Positions 27,226 through 35,109 are shown, numbered from the stretch's first letter. The stretch is DNA of 48,589 nt from Candidatus Limosilactobacillus intestinigallinarum (GCA_019117285.1 DXAA01000013.1:66373-114961), one strand, 5' to 3'. Notes: generated by a model from the letters alone, not told the origin. Program-made: numbers and translations.

Positions 27226-28670
27226 TGGTGACCCCGATGAAAAAACTAATTCAACGTTTACTCTGGAAACAGGATCCCTCGGTCTATGAGGCTAAGGACT
27301 CTAAGCTGACCCCCAGCCTGCGGACCATCGACCTGATCGGCCTAGGGACGGGGATGGTGGTCGGTACGGCCATCTTCACCCTGCCCGGGATCGTGGCGGC
27401 CGAACACACCGGGCCGGCCGTCCCGCTGGCCTTCATCGTGGCGGCAATCGGGGCGGGCCTGTCCGCCCTGGCCTACGCCGAGACGTCCTCGGTCCTGCCC
27501 TTTGCCGGGTCGGCCTTCTCCTGGATTAACGTCCTCTTCGGCGAGTTCTTCGGCTGGATCGCTGGCTGGGCCCTGCTGGCGGAGTACTTCATCTCGGTGG
27601 CCTTCGTCGCCTCGGGATGGTCGGCCTACATGCAGGGCTTCCTGGCCAGCCTCGGCATCCAGCTGCCCCGGGCCCTTACCGGCGGCTTTGACCCCGGCCA
27701 CGGCTCCTATGTCGACATCCTGGCGGCCCTAGCGATCCTGGTGGTCGGTATCCTGATCTCGCGGGGCCTGCATCAGGTGAGCCGGATCGAGAACGTCATC
27801 GTGGCGGTCAAGCTCCTGGTGATCCTGATGTTCATCGTCGTCGGGGCGACCGCCATCCAGGCGAAGAACTACGTGCCCTTCATCCCGCCGCACCGGCCGG
27901 GCACCAGCTTCGGTGGCTGGCAGGGGATCCTGGCCGGGACCGCCCAGATCTTCATCGCCTACGTCGGCTTTGACGCGATCGCGGCCAACACCGCCGAGAC
28001 CCGGAACCCACAGAAGACGATGCCCCGCGGCCTGATCGGGACATTGGTGTTGGGGACCGGCTTCTTCATCGCCGTCTCCCTGGTCCTGGTGGGGATGTTC
28101 AAGTACGACCGCTACGCCAACAACGCGGAACCGGCCGCCTGGGCCCTCCGCCACGCTGGCCACTACTTCACGGCCAACTTGCTCTCGGTGGTGGCGATCG
28201 TCGGCATCTTCTCCGCCCTGATCGCCATCCTATTGGCTTCGTCGCGGCTGATCTATGCCTTCGGGCGGGATGGCCTGCTGCCCAAGACCCTTGGTGTGAT
28301 CGACGACCGCCACGTGCCCAACCATGCCCTCTGGCTGATCACCGTCCTGGCGATGATCCTGGGCTCAGTCTTCCCGTTCACCTTCTTGGCCACTCTGGTT
28401 TCGGCGGGGACGCTGGTGGCCTTCATCTTCGTCTCCCTGGGAATCTACGCCCTCCGTCCGCGTGAGGGGAGAGACCTGCCCGATGCCCAGTTCAAGATGC
28501 CCTGGTACCCGGTCCTGCCGGCGGTCTCGGCCCTGTTTTCGGCCGTGATCTTCTGGGGGTTGAACATCGACGCCAAGATCCTGATGGTCGGCTGGTTTGC
28601 GATCGGGCTGGTGATCTACTTTGCCTACGGGCTGCGCCACTCGATCATCAACCAGGAGCACCAAAAATAG
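27225..28670 (+). CDS. APC-superfamily amino acid permease (basic amino acid/YfnA-type)
   Basis: A 481-residue integral membrane protein with about 12-13 hydrophobic helices. The region after the start (SLRTIDLIGLGTGMVVGTAI) and the conserved GxGIG-like first helix match the amino acid-polyamine-organocation family, and FIAYVGFDAIAANTAETRNP is the helix 6-8 signature of the cationic/YfnA branch. Substrate cannot be read from sequence. Either ATG 27225 (overlapping the trmD stop, TGATG) or ATG 27237 could be the start; the SD is weak. The gene interrupts the usual trmD-rplS neighbourhood, so it is probably an insertion, though its base use is like its neighbours. Confidence 0.88.
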   Translation: MVTPMKKLIQRLLWKQDPSVYEAKDSKLTPSLRTIDLIGLGTGMVVGTAIFTLPGIVAAEHTGPAVPLAFIVAAIGAGLSALAYAETSSVLPFAGSAFSWINVLFGEFFGWIAGWALLAEYFISVAFVASGWSAYMQGFLASLGIQLPRALTGGFDPGHGSYVDILAALAILVVGILISRGLHQVSRIENVIVAVKLLVILMFIVVGATAIQAKNYVPFIPPHRPGTSFGGWQGILAGTAQIFIAYVGFDAIAANTAETRNPQKTMPRGLIGTLVLGTGFFIAVSLVLVGMFKYDRYANNAEPAAWALRHAGHYFTANLLSVVAIVGIFSALIAILLASSRLIYAFGRDGLLPKTLGVIDDRHVPNHALWLITVLAMILGSVFPFTFLATLVSAGTLVAFIFVSLGIYALRPREGRDLPDAQFKMPWYPVLPAVSALFSAVIFWGLNIDAKILMVGWFAIGLVIYFAYGLRHSIINQEHQK

Positions 28671-28673
28671 GCC

Positions 28674-28702
28674 TTGCAAGTTAGGGCAAAAGCTTGTATA
28701 GT
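28674..28702 (+). promoter_or_regulatory. Promoter of rplS
   Basis: TTGCAA (28674-28679), 17-base spacer, TATAGT (28697-28702). This makes rplS independent of trmD transcription. Confidence 0.82.
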
Positions 28703-28709
28703 AGTTATT

Positions 28710-28766
28710 GGCTGTTTAGCCGTGAATAACGGTATTCCGCTGCCCCAATGGGACATGAATGTCGGC
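28710..28766 (+). ncRNA. Probable L19 leader RNA (rplS 5' UTR)
   Basis: The leader contains consecutive short hairpins: GGCT/AGCC (28710-28721), CCG/CGG (28720-28732, partly overlapping) and TGCCCC/GGGACA (28741-28755), followed by ATGTCGGCG just before the SD. This layout and wording resemble the ribosomal L19 leader family known upstream of rplS in low-GC Gram-positives, thought to mediate autogenous control by L19. The call rests on recall and position; no covariance model was run. Confidence 0.65.
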
Positions 28767-28784
28767 GAAAGGAAAGAAATTATA

Positions 28785-29150
28785 ATGCGTCAAAACAAGT
28801 TGATCGAAAAGATTACTGCTAGTCAATTACGTGATGATATTCCTGACTTCCGTGCCGGGGATACTGTTCGGGTTCACGCCAAGATCGTTGAAGGTTCACG
28901 TGAACGTATCCAGATGTTCGAAGGTGTCGTTATCAAGCGCCACGGTGCTGGCATCAGCGCTACCTACACTGTTCGGAAGATCAGTAACGGTGTCGGTGTT
29001 GAACGTACTTTCCCACTTCACTCACCACGTGTTGAAAAGATCGATGTTCTCCGTCATGGTCGGGTACGTCGTGCTAAGCTGTACTACCTGCGGGCACGTA
29101 CTGGTAAGGCTACTCGTATCGCAGAACGTCGTCGCGATACTGAAAAGTAA
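28785..29150 (+). CDS. rplS: 50S ribosomal protein L19
   Basis: The 121-residue L19 sits at the 30S-50S interface. I take ATG 28785, preceded by AAAGGAAAG; the open frame extends to 28674 but runs through promoter and leader. The product starts [20 protein letters not shown] and contains [28 protein letters not shown] and [20 protein letters not shown]. Codons are T-ending and 'highly expressed' in type, as in rpsP. Monocistronic between its promoter and a strong terminator. Confidence 0.97.
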   Translation: MRQNKLIEKITASQLRDDIPDFRAGDTVRVHAKIVEGSRERIQMFEGVVIKRHGAGISATYTVRKISNGVGVERTFPLHSPRVEKIDVLRHGRVRRAKLYYLRARTGKATRIAERRRDTEK

Positions 29151-29162
29151 TCACAACCATGA

Positions 29163-29193
29163 AGAACTCCTGCCTGGCAGGGGTTCTTTTTTT
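29163..29193 (+). terminator. Terminator after rplS
   Basis: AGAACTCCTGCC (29163-29174) against GGCAGGGGTTCT (29176-29187), one G-U pair, then seven T residues (29187-29193). It ends the conserved core block. Confidence 0.9.
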
Positions 29194-29217
29194 GGTTTAA
29201 ATTTTGAAGAGGAGCTT

Positions 29218-29289
29218 ATGAAAACGTCATTGGTGGGACGATTATTGTCAAATTATTGTCAAAATTATGTCCTAGCCCCGTTAAATTAA
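29218..29289 (+). CDS. Possible 23-residue small ORF
   Basis: ATG 29218 is preceded by GAAGAGGAG and opens a 23-codon frame starting MKTSLVGRLLSNYCQN. I do not recognise it. No promoter is evident between the rplS terminator and this ATG, and the SD-to-ATG gap is short (about 3-5 bases). Most of its middle is two adjacent copies of an 11-base direct repeat (29241-29262). It may be a chance frame, the remnant of a gene, or a short leader peptide. The rest of 29194-29358 holds nothing else I can support. Confidence 0.25.
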   Translation: MKTSLVGRLLSNYCQNYVLAPLN

Positions 29290-29358
29290 AAATTTCACCA
29301 ACTTCTCGGCTCCCTGTCCTGCGGTCACATAGAACGGTTTACCTCATCACCGGCGGGT

Positions 29359-29387
29359 TTGCATTTCCTGATTGCCCGTGCCATAAT
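29359..29387 (+). promoter_or_regulatory. Promoter of the MFS symporter gene
   Basis: TTGCAT (29359-29364), 17 bases, CATAAT (29382-29387); the start codon lies 58 bases beyond the -10 box. Confidence 0.7.
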
Positions 29388-29444
29388 ACTGCCAACACGA
29401 AATAAATGATGTCAGCGAGCATCAATTTTGGAGGTCAATTGAAT

Positions 29445-30671
29445 ATGCAACAAACAAGTACGCATCTTGGACACACAATGACGACGAACCAGAAGTGGGT
29501 GATGGCATCCACCGCCGCAGGGTTCTCGTTGGAAAACATGGACATCATGTTCCTGTCGTTTGCCCTGGCACCGATCATCGCCGAGCTGCACATCTCGAGC
29601 ACGGCAGCCGGGTGGATCGGCTCGATCACGAACCTGGGCATGTTGGCCGGTGGCGCCATCTTCGGACTTGTCGGGGATCGTATCGGCCGGGTCAAGACCT
29701 TCACCTATACGATCTTTATTTTTGCCTTTGCTACCGCCGCAATGTTCTTTGCCCACACCCTGCCGATGATCTACACGATGCGGTTTTTGGCCGGGATTGG
29801 GGCCGGTGGTGAATACGGCGTCGGCATTGCCCTGATCGCCGAGAACTTCCAGCCGGGCCTGATCGGGCGGTTGACCTCGGTCGCGGCGATCGGCGGCCAG
29901 GTCGGGGCGATCTTTGCGGCCGTGATGGCGGCCTACATCATCCCGGCATTCGGCTGGAATGCCCTCTTCCTGCTCGGGGTCATCCCGGTGATCCTGACCT
30001 TCTTCATCCGGCGTCACGTCCACGAGAGCAGTGAGTTCCTCACCGCCCACGCCCACGCGGTCAAGACCCACGAGAAGATCGCGGTCAGCCGGCTCTTCGC
30101 CACGCCGGCCCTGGCCCTGCAGACCCTGGGCCTGATGGTGATGACGATTGTCCAGATCGCCGGTTACTTCGGCCTGATGAACTGGCTGCCGTCGATCGTC
30201 CAGAAGCAGCAGGGCCTGTCGGTATCCGGGTCCTCGCTCTGGATGGTGGCCACGATCATCGGCATGAGCATCGGGATGATGGTCTTCGGCACAATCATGG
30301 ATAACTTTGGACCGCGCTGGGCCTTTGGAATCTTTTTGATCGGGTCCGCCTCGGTCATGTTCACGATCCTGATGGTCAAGAGCGCCATCGCGCTGATCCT
30401 TGCCGGCGCCTTGATCGGCTTCTTCTCTAACGGGATGTTCGGCGGTTACGGGGCGGTCATCAGCCGGCTCTACCCAACTGAGATTCGGTCCACGGCCAAC
30501 AGCATCATCATGAATGTCGGCCGGGCGATCGGCGGCTTCTCCTCGGTGGTCATCGGCCTGCTGATGGACCACTACACCCTGGCGGTCACGATGGGCTGCC
30601 TGTCCGCCCTCTACGTCCTCTCCTTCCTGGTCATGGAGGCCCTGCCGGGGATGCGGAAGCTGGCGCACTAG
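29445..30671 (+). CDS. MFS transporter, metabolite:H+ symporter type
   Basis: A 408-residue 12-helix major facilitator. I choose ATG 29445, nine bases after GGAGGT, over the upstream 29406. It has ENMDIMFLSFALAPI in helix 1 (an acidic residue typical of the aromatic-acid/sugar:H+ symporter branch), GLVGDRIGRVKTF (loop 2-3 motif), and RFLAGIGAGGEYGVGIALIA in helices 4-5. The second half has RLYPTEIRSTANSI, a family hallmark. Relatives carry aromatic acids, niacin, shikimate or sugar acids; the substrate here is unknown. Single gene between its own promoter and terminator. Confidence 0.85.
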   Translation: MQQTSTHLGHTMTTNQKWVMASTAAGFSLENMDIMFLSFALAPIIAELHISSTAAGWIGSITNLGMLAGGAIFGLVGDRIGRVKTFTYTIFIFAFATAAMFFAHTLPMIYTMRFLAGIGAGGEYGVGIALIAENFQPGLIGRLTSVAAIGGQVGAIFAAVMAAYIIPAFGWNALFLLGVIPVILTFFIRRHVHESSEFLTAHAHAVKTHEKIAVSRLFATPALALQTLGLMVMTIVQIAGYFGLMNWLPSIVQKQQGLSVSGSSLWMVATIIGMSIGMMVFGTIMDNFGPRWAFGIFLIGSASVMFTILMVKSAIALILAGALIGFFSNGMFGGYGAVISRLYPTEIRSTANSIIMNVGRAIGGFSSVVIGLLMDHYTLAVTMGCLSALYVLSFLVMEALPGMRKLAH

Positions 30672-30684
30672 AATAGTAAAAAAT

Positions 30685-30722
30685 AATGGTGGAAATCCGC
30701 AACGGGGTTTCCACCATTTTCT
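30685..30722 (+). terminator. Terminator after the MFS symporter
   Basis: AATGGTGGAAA (30685-30695) pairs perfectly with TTTCCACCATT (30708-30718), 12-base loop, then TT-C-T. Confidence 0.85.
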
Positions 30723-30764
30723 ATTTAATGTTAGGATAGGGGCGCAATAGGTGAGGTGATAATC

Positions 30765-31469
30765 ATGCAAATCATTAAAGAACAGACAGCCGCCGCGGCC
30801 AGTGCCCAGGCCTTCAAGATCGTTGCCGACCTGGCCCGTCGCGACCAGCTACAGGTGATGGGCCTGGCGACCGGGAGCACGCCGCTGGACCTGTACAAGC
30901 TGATCCGGGAGAGTGACCTGGACTTCAGCCGGGCCAGCTCGGTCAACCTGGACGAGTACGTGGGCCTCAAGCCGACTGACCCGCAGAGCTACCACTACTT
31001 CATGCGGGAACATCTCTTCAAGGCCAAGCCCTTCAAGGCGTCGTTCTTCCCAGACGGGACCAATCCCGACGCCGGGGCGGTGACCCGGGAGTACGACCGG
31101 ATCCTGGCCAGTCACCCGATCGACCTGCAGGTGTTGGGGATCGGGCGCAACGGCCACATCGGTTTCAACGAGCCGGGAACGGCCTTCGATAGCCGGACCC
31201 ACCGGGTGGCCCTGACCCCGTCGACGATCGCCGCCAACGCCCGCTTCTTTGCCCAGCCGGACCAGGTGCCGCGCTACGCCTACACGATGGGGATCGCCTC
31301 GATCATGGCCGCCAAACGGATCATCCTGCTGGCCTTCGGTGAAGAGAAGGCCGCGGCGATCCGGGCAAGCCTCAAGGGCCCCGTCACCCCGGACGTTCCG
31401 GCCTCGGTCCTCCAGCGCCACCCCCACGTGACGGTAGTCCTGGATGCGGCCGCCGCCAGCCAGCTATAA
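30765..31469 (+). CDS. nagB: Glucosamine-6-phosphate deaminase
   Basis: NagB converts glucosamine-6-phosphate to fructose-6-phosphate and ammonia, feeding amino sugars (for example from mucin or peptidoglycan) into glycolysis. I use ATG 30765 (234 aa), with GTGAGGTGAT upstream. Motifs: [13 protein letters not shown] (phosphate loop), [10 protein letters not shown] (catalytic Asp), and [18 protein letters not shown] (active-site His and Glu). The length matches the short Gram-positive NagB without the long allosteric C-terminus. No nagA lies beside it. The mucus-type adhesin in the same window makes host amino sugar use plausible, but that link is only inference. Confidence 0.95.
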   Translation: MQIIKEQTAAAASAQAFKIVADLARRDQLQVMGLATGSTPLDLYKLIRESDLDFSRASSVNLDEYVGLKPTDPQSYHYFMREHLFKAKPFKASFFPDGTNPDAGAVTREYDRILASHPIDLQVLGIGRNGHIGFNEPGTAFDSRTHRVALTPSTIAANARFFAQPDQVPRYAYTMGIASIMAAKRIILLAFGEEKAAAIRASLKGPVTPDVPASVLQRHPHVTVVLDAAAASQL

Positions 31470-31474
31470 GCAAG

Positions 31475-31524
31475 AACGGGAGCACGCTAGAACTAGTAAG
31501 CTAGTTCCGGCGCGCTCCCGTTTT
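31475..31524. terminator. Bidirectional terminator between nagB and the secreted protein gene
   Basis: AACGGGAGC (31475-31483) pairs with GCTCCCGTT (31514-31522), and inside it CGC pairs with GCG and GAACTAG with CTAGTTC around TAAG. T runs occur on both sides, so it serves convergent genes. Confidence 0.9.
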
Positions 31525-31526
31525 CG

Positions 31527-32000
31527 TTACTTGCTCCAGTTGATCTGCCGGTAGTTGTTGGTGGCACTGCGGCCGATCACCTGACCGTTCAGGTAGATCG
31601 TCGTCTTGCAGCCCTTCTGGACGGCCGCCTGGCTGAAGTTGGCCAGGCCGTTATCCATCAGGGTACCGATCACCCCGTTCTGCATGGTGTCGATCAACAG
31701 GCTGCGGCGGGCCTTGCTGAGCTGGAAGAGGTCGTCGTTGACGTCAACCTTGATCGTGTGCTTGTTGGTGTAGGTAATCTGCTTGATGCTGGTGAAACCG
31801 CGGAACTGCTTGTCGCTGGACTCGTACTGCTGGCAGTCGGCGAGATAGTCGGCAATGTTGCGGTTGGCCAGGGCCAGGTTCTCGTTGCTGGCGGCCTGGG
31901 CGACCGGTAGGGTTGGAGCAGCATTGATGGCAACCGTGGTGGCGCCGGCCATGCCGAGGCTGGCGACCAGGGTCAGGGTCAGTTGACTGATTTTGTGCAT
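31527..32000 (-). CDS. Small secreted protein of unknown function
   Basis: A 157-residue protein that I do not recognise. It has a clear Sec signal peptide: MHKISQL, a hydrophobic core (TLTLVASLGMAGATTVAI), and a likely cut after Ala36 in VAQA-AS. The mature part is about 121 residues, moderately basic, with a helical start and a beta-like segment (IKQITYTNKHTIKVDVN). It contains two cysteines (Cys56, Cys131) that could form a disulfide. No lipobox, LPxTG, LysM, SH3 or SLAP motif is visible. The start has GGGAGG upstream and a good promoter. It is a single gene with its own terminator. Confidence 0.8.
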   Translation of the reverse strand: MHKISQLTLTLVASLGMAGATTVAINAAPTLPVAQAASNENLALANRNIADYLADCQQYESSDKQFRGFTSIKQITYTNKHTIKVDVNDDLFQLSKARRSLLIDTMQNGVIGTLMDNGLANFSQAAVQKGCKTTIYLNGQVIGRSATNNYRQINWSK

Positions 32001-32035
32001 GATGATTTTCCTCCCATCTGAATATCCACCGCTAT

Positions 32036-32064
32036 ATTATGACCGTTTTCGGCGAGCGGGGCAA
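32036..32064 (-). promoter_or_regulatory. Promoter of the secreted protein gene
   Basis: On the minus strand: TTGCCC (32059-32064), 17-base spacer, CATAAT (32036-32041), 36 bases before the ATG. Confidence 0.75.
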
Positions 32065-32155
32065 GTGCTAATAGTCACAAGCTAAACTACTGTTAATTAT
32101 CGCCAACATGGTATAAACTGTAACCGTATTCAAAATTAATTAGAAGGTGGAAATA

Positions 32156-33181
32156 ATGTTCTTTATCGATACCAGCCGCAACGGCCAGCCCGTCCATGAC
32201 GCCCTGGTCAACCAGTCCCTGGACAACTACCTGATCAACGACCTGCGATTGCCCGGCCACGGCCTGATCTGCTACATCAACCAGCCGTCCGTCATCATCG
32301 GGGTCAACCAGAACGCCTACGCCGAGATTGACCTGCCATATCTCAAGCAGCACAACATTGAGTTGGTTCGGCGGTCGAGTGGTGGTGGGGCCGTCTACCA
32401 CGACTTCGGCAACCTGGTCTTTGAAAATATCGTCGTCGGTGACACCAGCAAGTTCGGCGACTTCCACGCCATCGGTGATCCGGTTGTCGACGCCCTCCAC
32501 GATCTCGGTGTCGAATCGGCCGAGGTCAGCGGGCGCAACGACATGACAATCGACGGCAAGAAGTTCTCCGGGATGGCGATTGTCAAGGGCGATAACTCCT
32601 ACGCCGCCGGGGGTACGGTCATGTTCGACCTGAACATGAAAGCCGCCAGCGAGGTCCTGACGCCGGAGAAGGACAAGCTGGCCTCCAAGGGGGTCAAGTC
32701 CGTCGACGCCCGGGTCACCAACATCAAGCCCTACCTGCCGGCCAAGTACCAGGACTGGACGACCGAGGACTTTAAGAACTACCTGCTCTGCCACATGTTC
32801 GGTGTCGACTCGATGGACCAGGTTGAGACCTACCACCTGACCGACCATGACTGGTCAATCATCGATCAGCGCCTGGACAAGCAATACCGGACTGACGAGT
32901 GGAACTACGGGAAGAACCCGGGCTTCAAGCACTACGTTTCCAAGCACTTCCCGATCGGCACCGTCTCCTTCAACTTCAACGAGAAGGACGGCCGGATCAC
33001 CGAAGCCAAGATCTATGGGGACTTCTTCACGGCCGGCGACCCACACATCGTTGAGAACCACCTGATCGGGGCCAAACTTGATAAGGCTAGCCTGGTCGAC
33101 GCCTTAACAGCCAGCGACCTGGCTGCCAACCTCGGTCAGGTCAGCGCTGACGACCTCGCCGACCTGATCCTGGCTGATTAG
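32156..33181 (+). CDS. lplA: Lipoate-protein ligase A-type enzyme
   Basis: A 341-residue ligase that activates lipoate with ATP and attaches it to a lysine of a lipoyl domain. Start at ATG 32156 after AAGGTGG (a GTG at 32147 overlaps the SD). The N-terminal catalytic domain (about 1-245) has the lipoate-binding signature RRSSGGGAVYHDFGNLVF and DGKKFSGMAIVKGDN with the active lysine; the C-terminal domain has YRTDEWNYGKNPGF and FNEKDGRITEAKIYGDFF, the accessory domain of full-length LplA. A weak -10 (TATAAA, 32112-32117) lies upstream. The next gene, 12 bases on, encodes a lipoyl-type carrier that is its probable substrate. Confidence 0.93.
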   Translation: MFFIDTSRNGQPVHDALVNQSLDNYLINDLRLPGHGLICYINQPSVIIGVNQNAYAEIDLPYLKQHNIELVRRSSGGGAVYHDFGNLVFENIVVGDTSKFGDFHAIGDPVVDALHDLGVESAEVSGRNDMTIDGKKFSGMAIVKGDNSYAAGGTVMFDLNMKAASEVLTPEKDKLASKGVKSVDARVTNIKPYLPAKYQDWTTEDFKNYLLCHMFGVDSMDQVETYHLTDHDWSIIDQRLDKQYRTDEWNYGKNPGFKHYVSKHFPIGTVSFNFNEKDGRITEAKIYGDFFTAGDPHIVENHLIGAKLDKASLVDALTASDLAANLGQVSADDLADLILAD

Positions 33182-33193
33182 GGGGGTGCGATT

Positions 33194-33544
33194 ATGTGGC
33201 AAAAGATTGTTAACTGGTTCAAGCACCTGTTCAGTCACCAACCCCCGGTCCACCGAGAGGACAACGGCCTCTGGTGGCAGGAGGACAACGGCACGGTCAA
33301 GGTGGGCCTGGCCAGCCAGGTGATCGACGAGCTCGGCGACATTACCTTCTTGGAGACGCCGCAGGTTGATGAGGCCGTCGACAAGAACGACCAGCTGATC
33401 GACATCGAGGGTGGCAAGGCGGTTGAAACCTTCAAGTCCCCGGTCAAGGGGAAGATCAGTCGGGTCTATGCGGACTACCAGAACGACCCGGCCAGCCTGA
33501 GCAAGGCAACCGACCCGCTCCTGGTGGAGATCCAGCCCGCCTAA
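33194..33544 (+). CDS. GcvH-like lipoyl carrier protein
   Basis: A 116-residue protein whose C-terminal ~85 residues resemble the glycine cleavage H protein lipoyl fold: GTVKVGLASQVIDELGDITF, then IEGGKAVETFKSPVKGKI, where Lys75 is at the lipoylation position. The first ~30 residues are unusual: an aromatic and basic segment (MWQKIVNWFKHLFSHQPPVH) absent from ordinary GcvH. No gcvT or gcvP gene lies near, so this is an orphan H-like protein paired with lplA. In staphylococci and streptococci GcvH-like proteins pair with LplA2, a macrodomain and a sirtuin; those partners are not adjacent here. The function is therefore unknown beyond carrying lipoate. Confidence 0.82.
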   Translation: MWQKIVNWFKHLFSHQPPVHREDNGLWWQEDNGTVKVGLASQVIDELGDITFLETPQVDEAVDKNDQLIDIEGGKAVETFKSPVKGKISRVYADYQNDPASLSKATDPLLVEIQPA

Positions 33545-33551
33545 TAACAAA

Positions 33552-33583
33552 AAAATCCGTCCAGCACGCACTGGACGGATTTT
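33552..33583. terminator. Bidirectional terminator between gcvH-like and permease genes
   Basis: AAAATCCGTCCAG (33552-33564) pairs perfectly with CTGGACGGATTTT (33571-33583), loop CACGCA; A and T tracts flank both sides. It ends the lplA unit on + and the permease on -. Confidence 0.92.
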
Positions 33584-33595
33584 GGCGTTTAAACG

Positions 33596-34960
33596 CTATT
33601 TCTTTTGGTTACGCAGGGCGGCGAGGAAACTCTCGTGGCGCTTCTCAGCCTCCTCATCCTTGTCGATGAAGAAGTAGGCGACAGCGGCAAGCACCGCCAC
33701 CACGGTCCCGACCAGCAGGGTCTTGGCCGTGAAGTTGGTGACCATGTAGCAGGAGACTGCCAGGGCCAGCGCCGGGATGGTGTACTTGCCCGGTAGCTTG
33801 AAGCCGTGGTTCGGGAACTCGTCGGTGTGCTTGAACTTGATCACCGCCAGGATTGACGGTACGTACTGGACGAAGGAGGCCAGCACGGTGCAGGAGACCA
33901 GGAAGAGGTAGCTCTGGGTGGCAAAGGCGGCGGTTAGGACGGCCGTCATGATGATGGCAATCCAGGGGGCGTCGTGCTTGTTTTTCTTACCGATCACCTT
34001 CGGCAGCATCCCGTGCTCGTTGGCCAGGGAGGCCACCAGGGATGGGGCGTTGAAGGAGGCGGAGAAGGCGACCCCGAAGATACTGATCAGCATGCCGACG
34101 ATGATCACCGTGTAACCCCACTTGCCGATGGCGTCGCCAAAGGTGCTGGCCAGTGGCGTGGAATAGCCGCCGAGCCGGGACCCGGCAACCCCGATGGCGG
34201 TCAGCATCATCAGGGCATCGAGGATGGTGACGCTGACCATGACCGCGATCAGGACCCGGGGGATGTTCTTCTCGGGGTTGTTCATCTGCTTAGCCGCAAT
34301 CGGCAGGAAGGAGAAGCCGGTGAACAGGTAGAAGATCGGCGTGAAGGCCGCGCCAAAGTGCTTGAGAAACGGCCCCGCCCCGGTCATGGCGGCTGCCGGG
34401 ATCACCGGTGAGAAGTGGGCCTTGTGGATGAAGAAGACCCCAACCACGATGAAGATCAGCAGGGTCAGGATCTTGGCCGCGGCGGAGATGTTGTTGACCG
34501 CCTTGACCAGGTCCCGGCCGAAGAAGTTGATGACGGCGAAGAGGACGATCAGGCCCATCGCCGCCGCATAGTAGACAACGTGGTTATCGAAGACCGGCAG
34601 GAAGCTCTTCAGCGTCGTCAGCAGGGCGACGACCTCCGCGGCCAGGGTGCAGCAGCCCAGAAACCAGGTGAAGATCCCCAGCTCGTAGCCGGTGAAGCGG
34701 CCAAAGGCGTTGTAGGAATACAGCCAGGCGGCCCCCGACCCGGTGAAGCGACTCGACAGGTCGGCGTAACAGAGGGCGATCATCGAGACCGTCACCGCCG
34801 TGCAGAGCAGGACCACTACGGACATCAGGTTCATGTAACGATAGATGACGGAGGGGAGCAGGAAGGTCCCGGACCCGATCACGCCATTGATCCCCAGAAA
34901 GTAGATCGACAGAAAGGATAGCTTCTTGGGGACGGAATTATGCTTGTTGATAATTATCAC
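33596..34960 (-). CDS. APC-superfamily amino acid permease
   Basis: A 454-residue membrane protein with about 12 helices. The first helix SIYFLGINGVIGSGTFLLP carries the GxIGSG substrate-site motif of the APC family, followed by YADLSSRFTGSGAAW and the helix 6 region YLFTGFSFLPIAAKQMNNP. It belongs to a different branch from the permease at 27225. Substrate unknown. The only in-frame start is GTG 34960 (downstream of TAA TTT TTT GAT GGG); the clear SD GGAGG lies about 20 bases upstream, so translation may be inefficient. It is divergent from the transaldolase-like gene. Confidence 0.85.
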   Translation of the reverse strand: MIIINKHNSVPKKLSFLSIYFLGINGVIGSGTFLLPSVIYRYMNLMSVVVLLCTAVTVSMIALCYADLSSRFTGSGAAWLYSYNAFGRFTGYELGIFTWFLGCCTLAAEVVALLTTLKSFLPVFDNHVVYYAAAMGLIVLFAVINFFGRDLVKAVNNISAAAKILTLLIFIVVGVFFIHKAHFSPVIPAAAMTGAGPFLKHFGAAFTPIFYLFTGFSFLPIAAKQMNNPEKNIPRVLIAVMVSVTILDALMMLTAIGVAGSRLGGYSTPLASTFGDAIGKWGYTVIIVGMLISIFGVAFSASFNAPSLVASLANEHGMLPKVIGKKNKHDAPWIAIIMTAVLTAAFATQSYLFLVSCTVLASFVQYVPSILAVIKFKHTDEFPNHGFKLPGKYTIPALALAVSCYMVTNFTAKTLLVGTVVAVLAAVAYFFIDKDEEAEKRHESFLAALRNQKK

Positions 34961-35022
34961 CCCATCAAAAAATTAATGCGCCTCCATTGTAGTGCTTTTT
35001 GCCCAGCGTGATCACCTTAAGT

Positions 35023-35034
35023 GAAAATATTTTC
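35023..35034. promoter_or_regulatory. 12-bp perfect palindrome in the divergent region 34961-35152
   Basis: GAAAATATTTTC is a perfect inverted repeat between the divergent permease and transaldolase-like genes. A direct repeat ATTGGTCTA also occurs at 35056-35064 and 35125-35133, on either side of the + promoter. On the minus strand, TACAAT precedes the permease with only a poor -35. These may be operator sites; no regulator gene is adjacent. Confidence 0.4.
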
Positions 35035-35080
35035 AAAGACAGGGGGAATTATAACATTGGTCTAACTTCACTAAATTGCC

Positions 35081-35109
35081 TTGACATTAGCTGATAGATC
35101 GTTCATGAT
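35081..35109 (+). promoter_or_regulatory. Promoter of the transaldolase-like gene
   Basis: TTGACA (consensus, 35081-35086), 17 bases, CATGAT (35104-35109). The gene starts 43 bases downstream. Confidence 0.75.

Noticed and set aside
28674-28784. N-terminal extension of L19
   Set aside because: It begins at the -35 box itself and runs through the leader RNA.
29412-30770. Minus-strand 452-codon open frame
   Set aside because: Shadow of the MFS symporter; low-quality composition and no SD.
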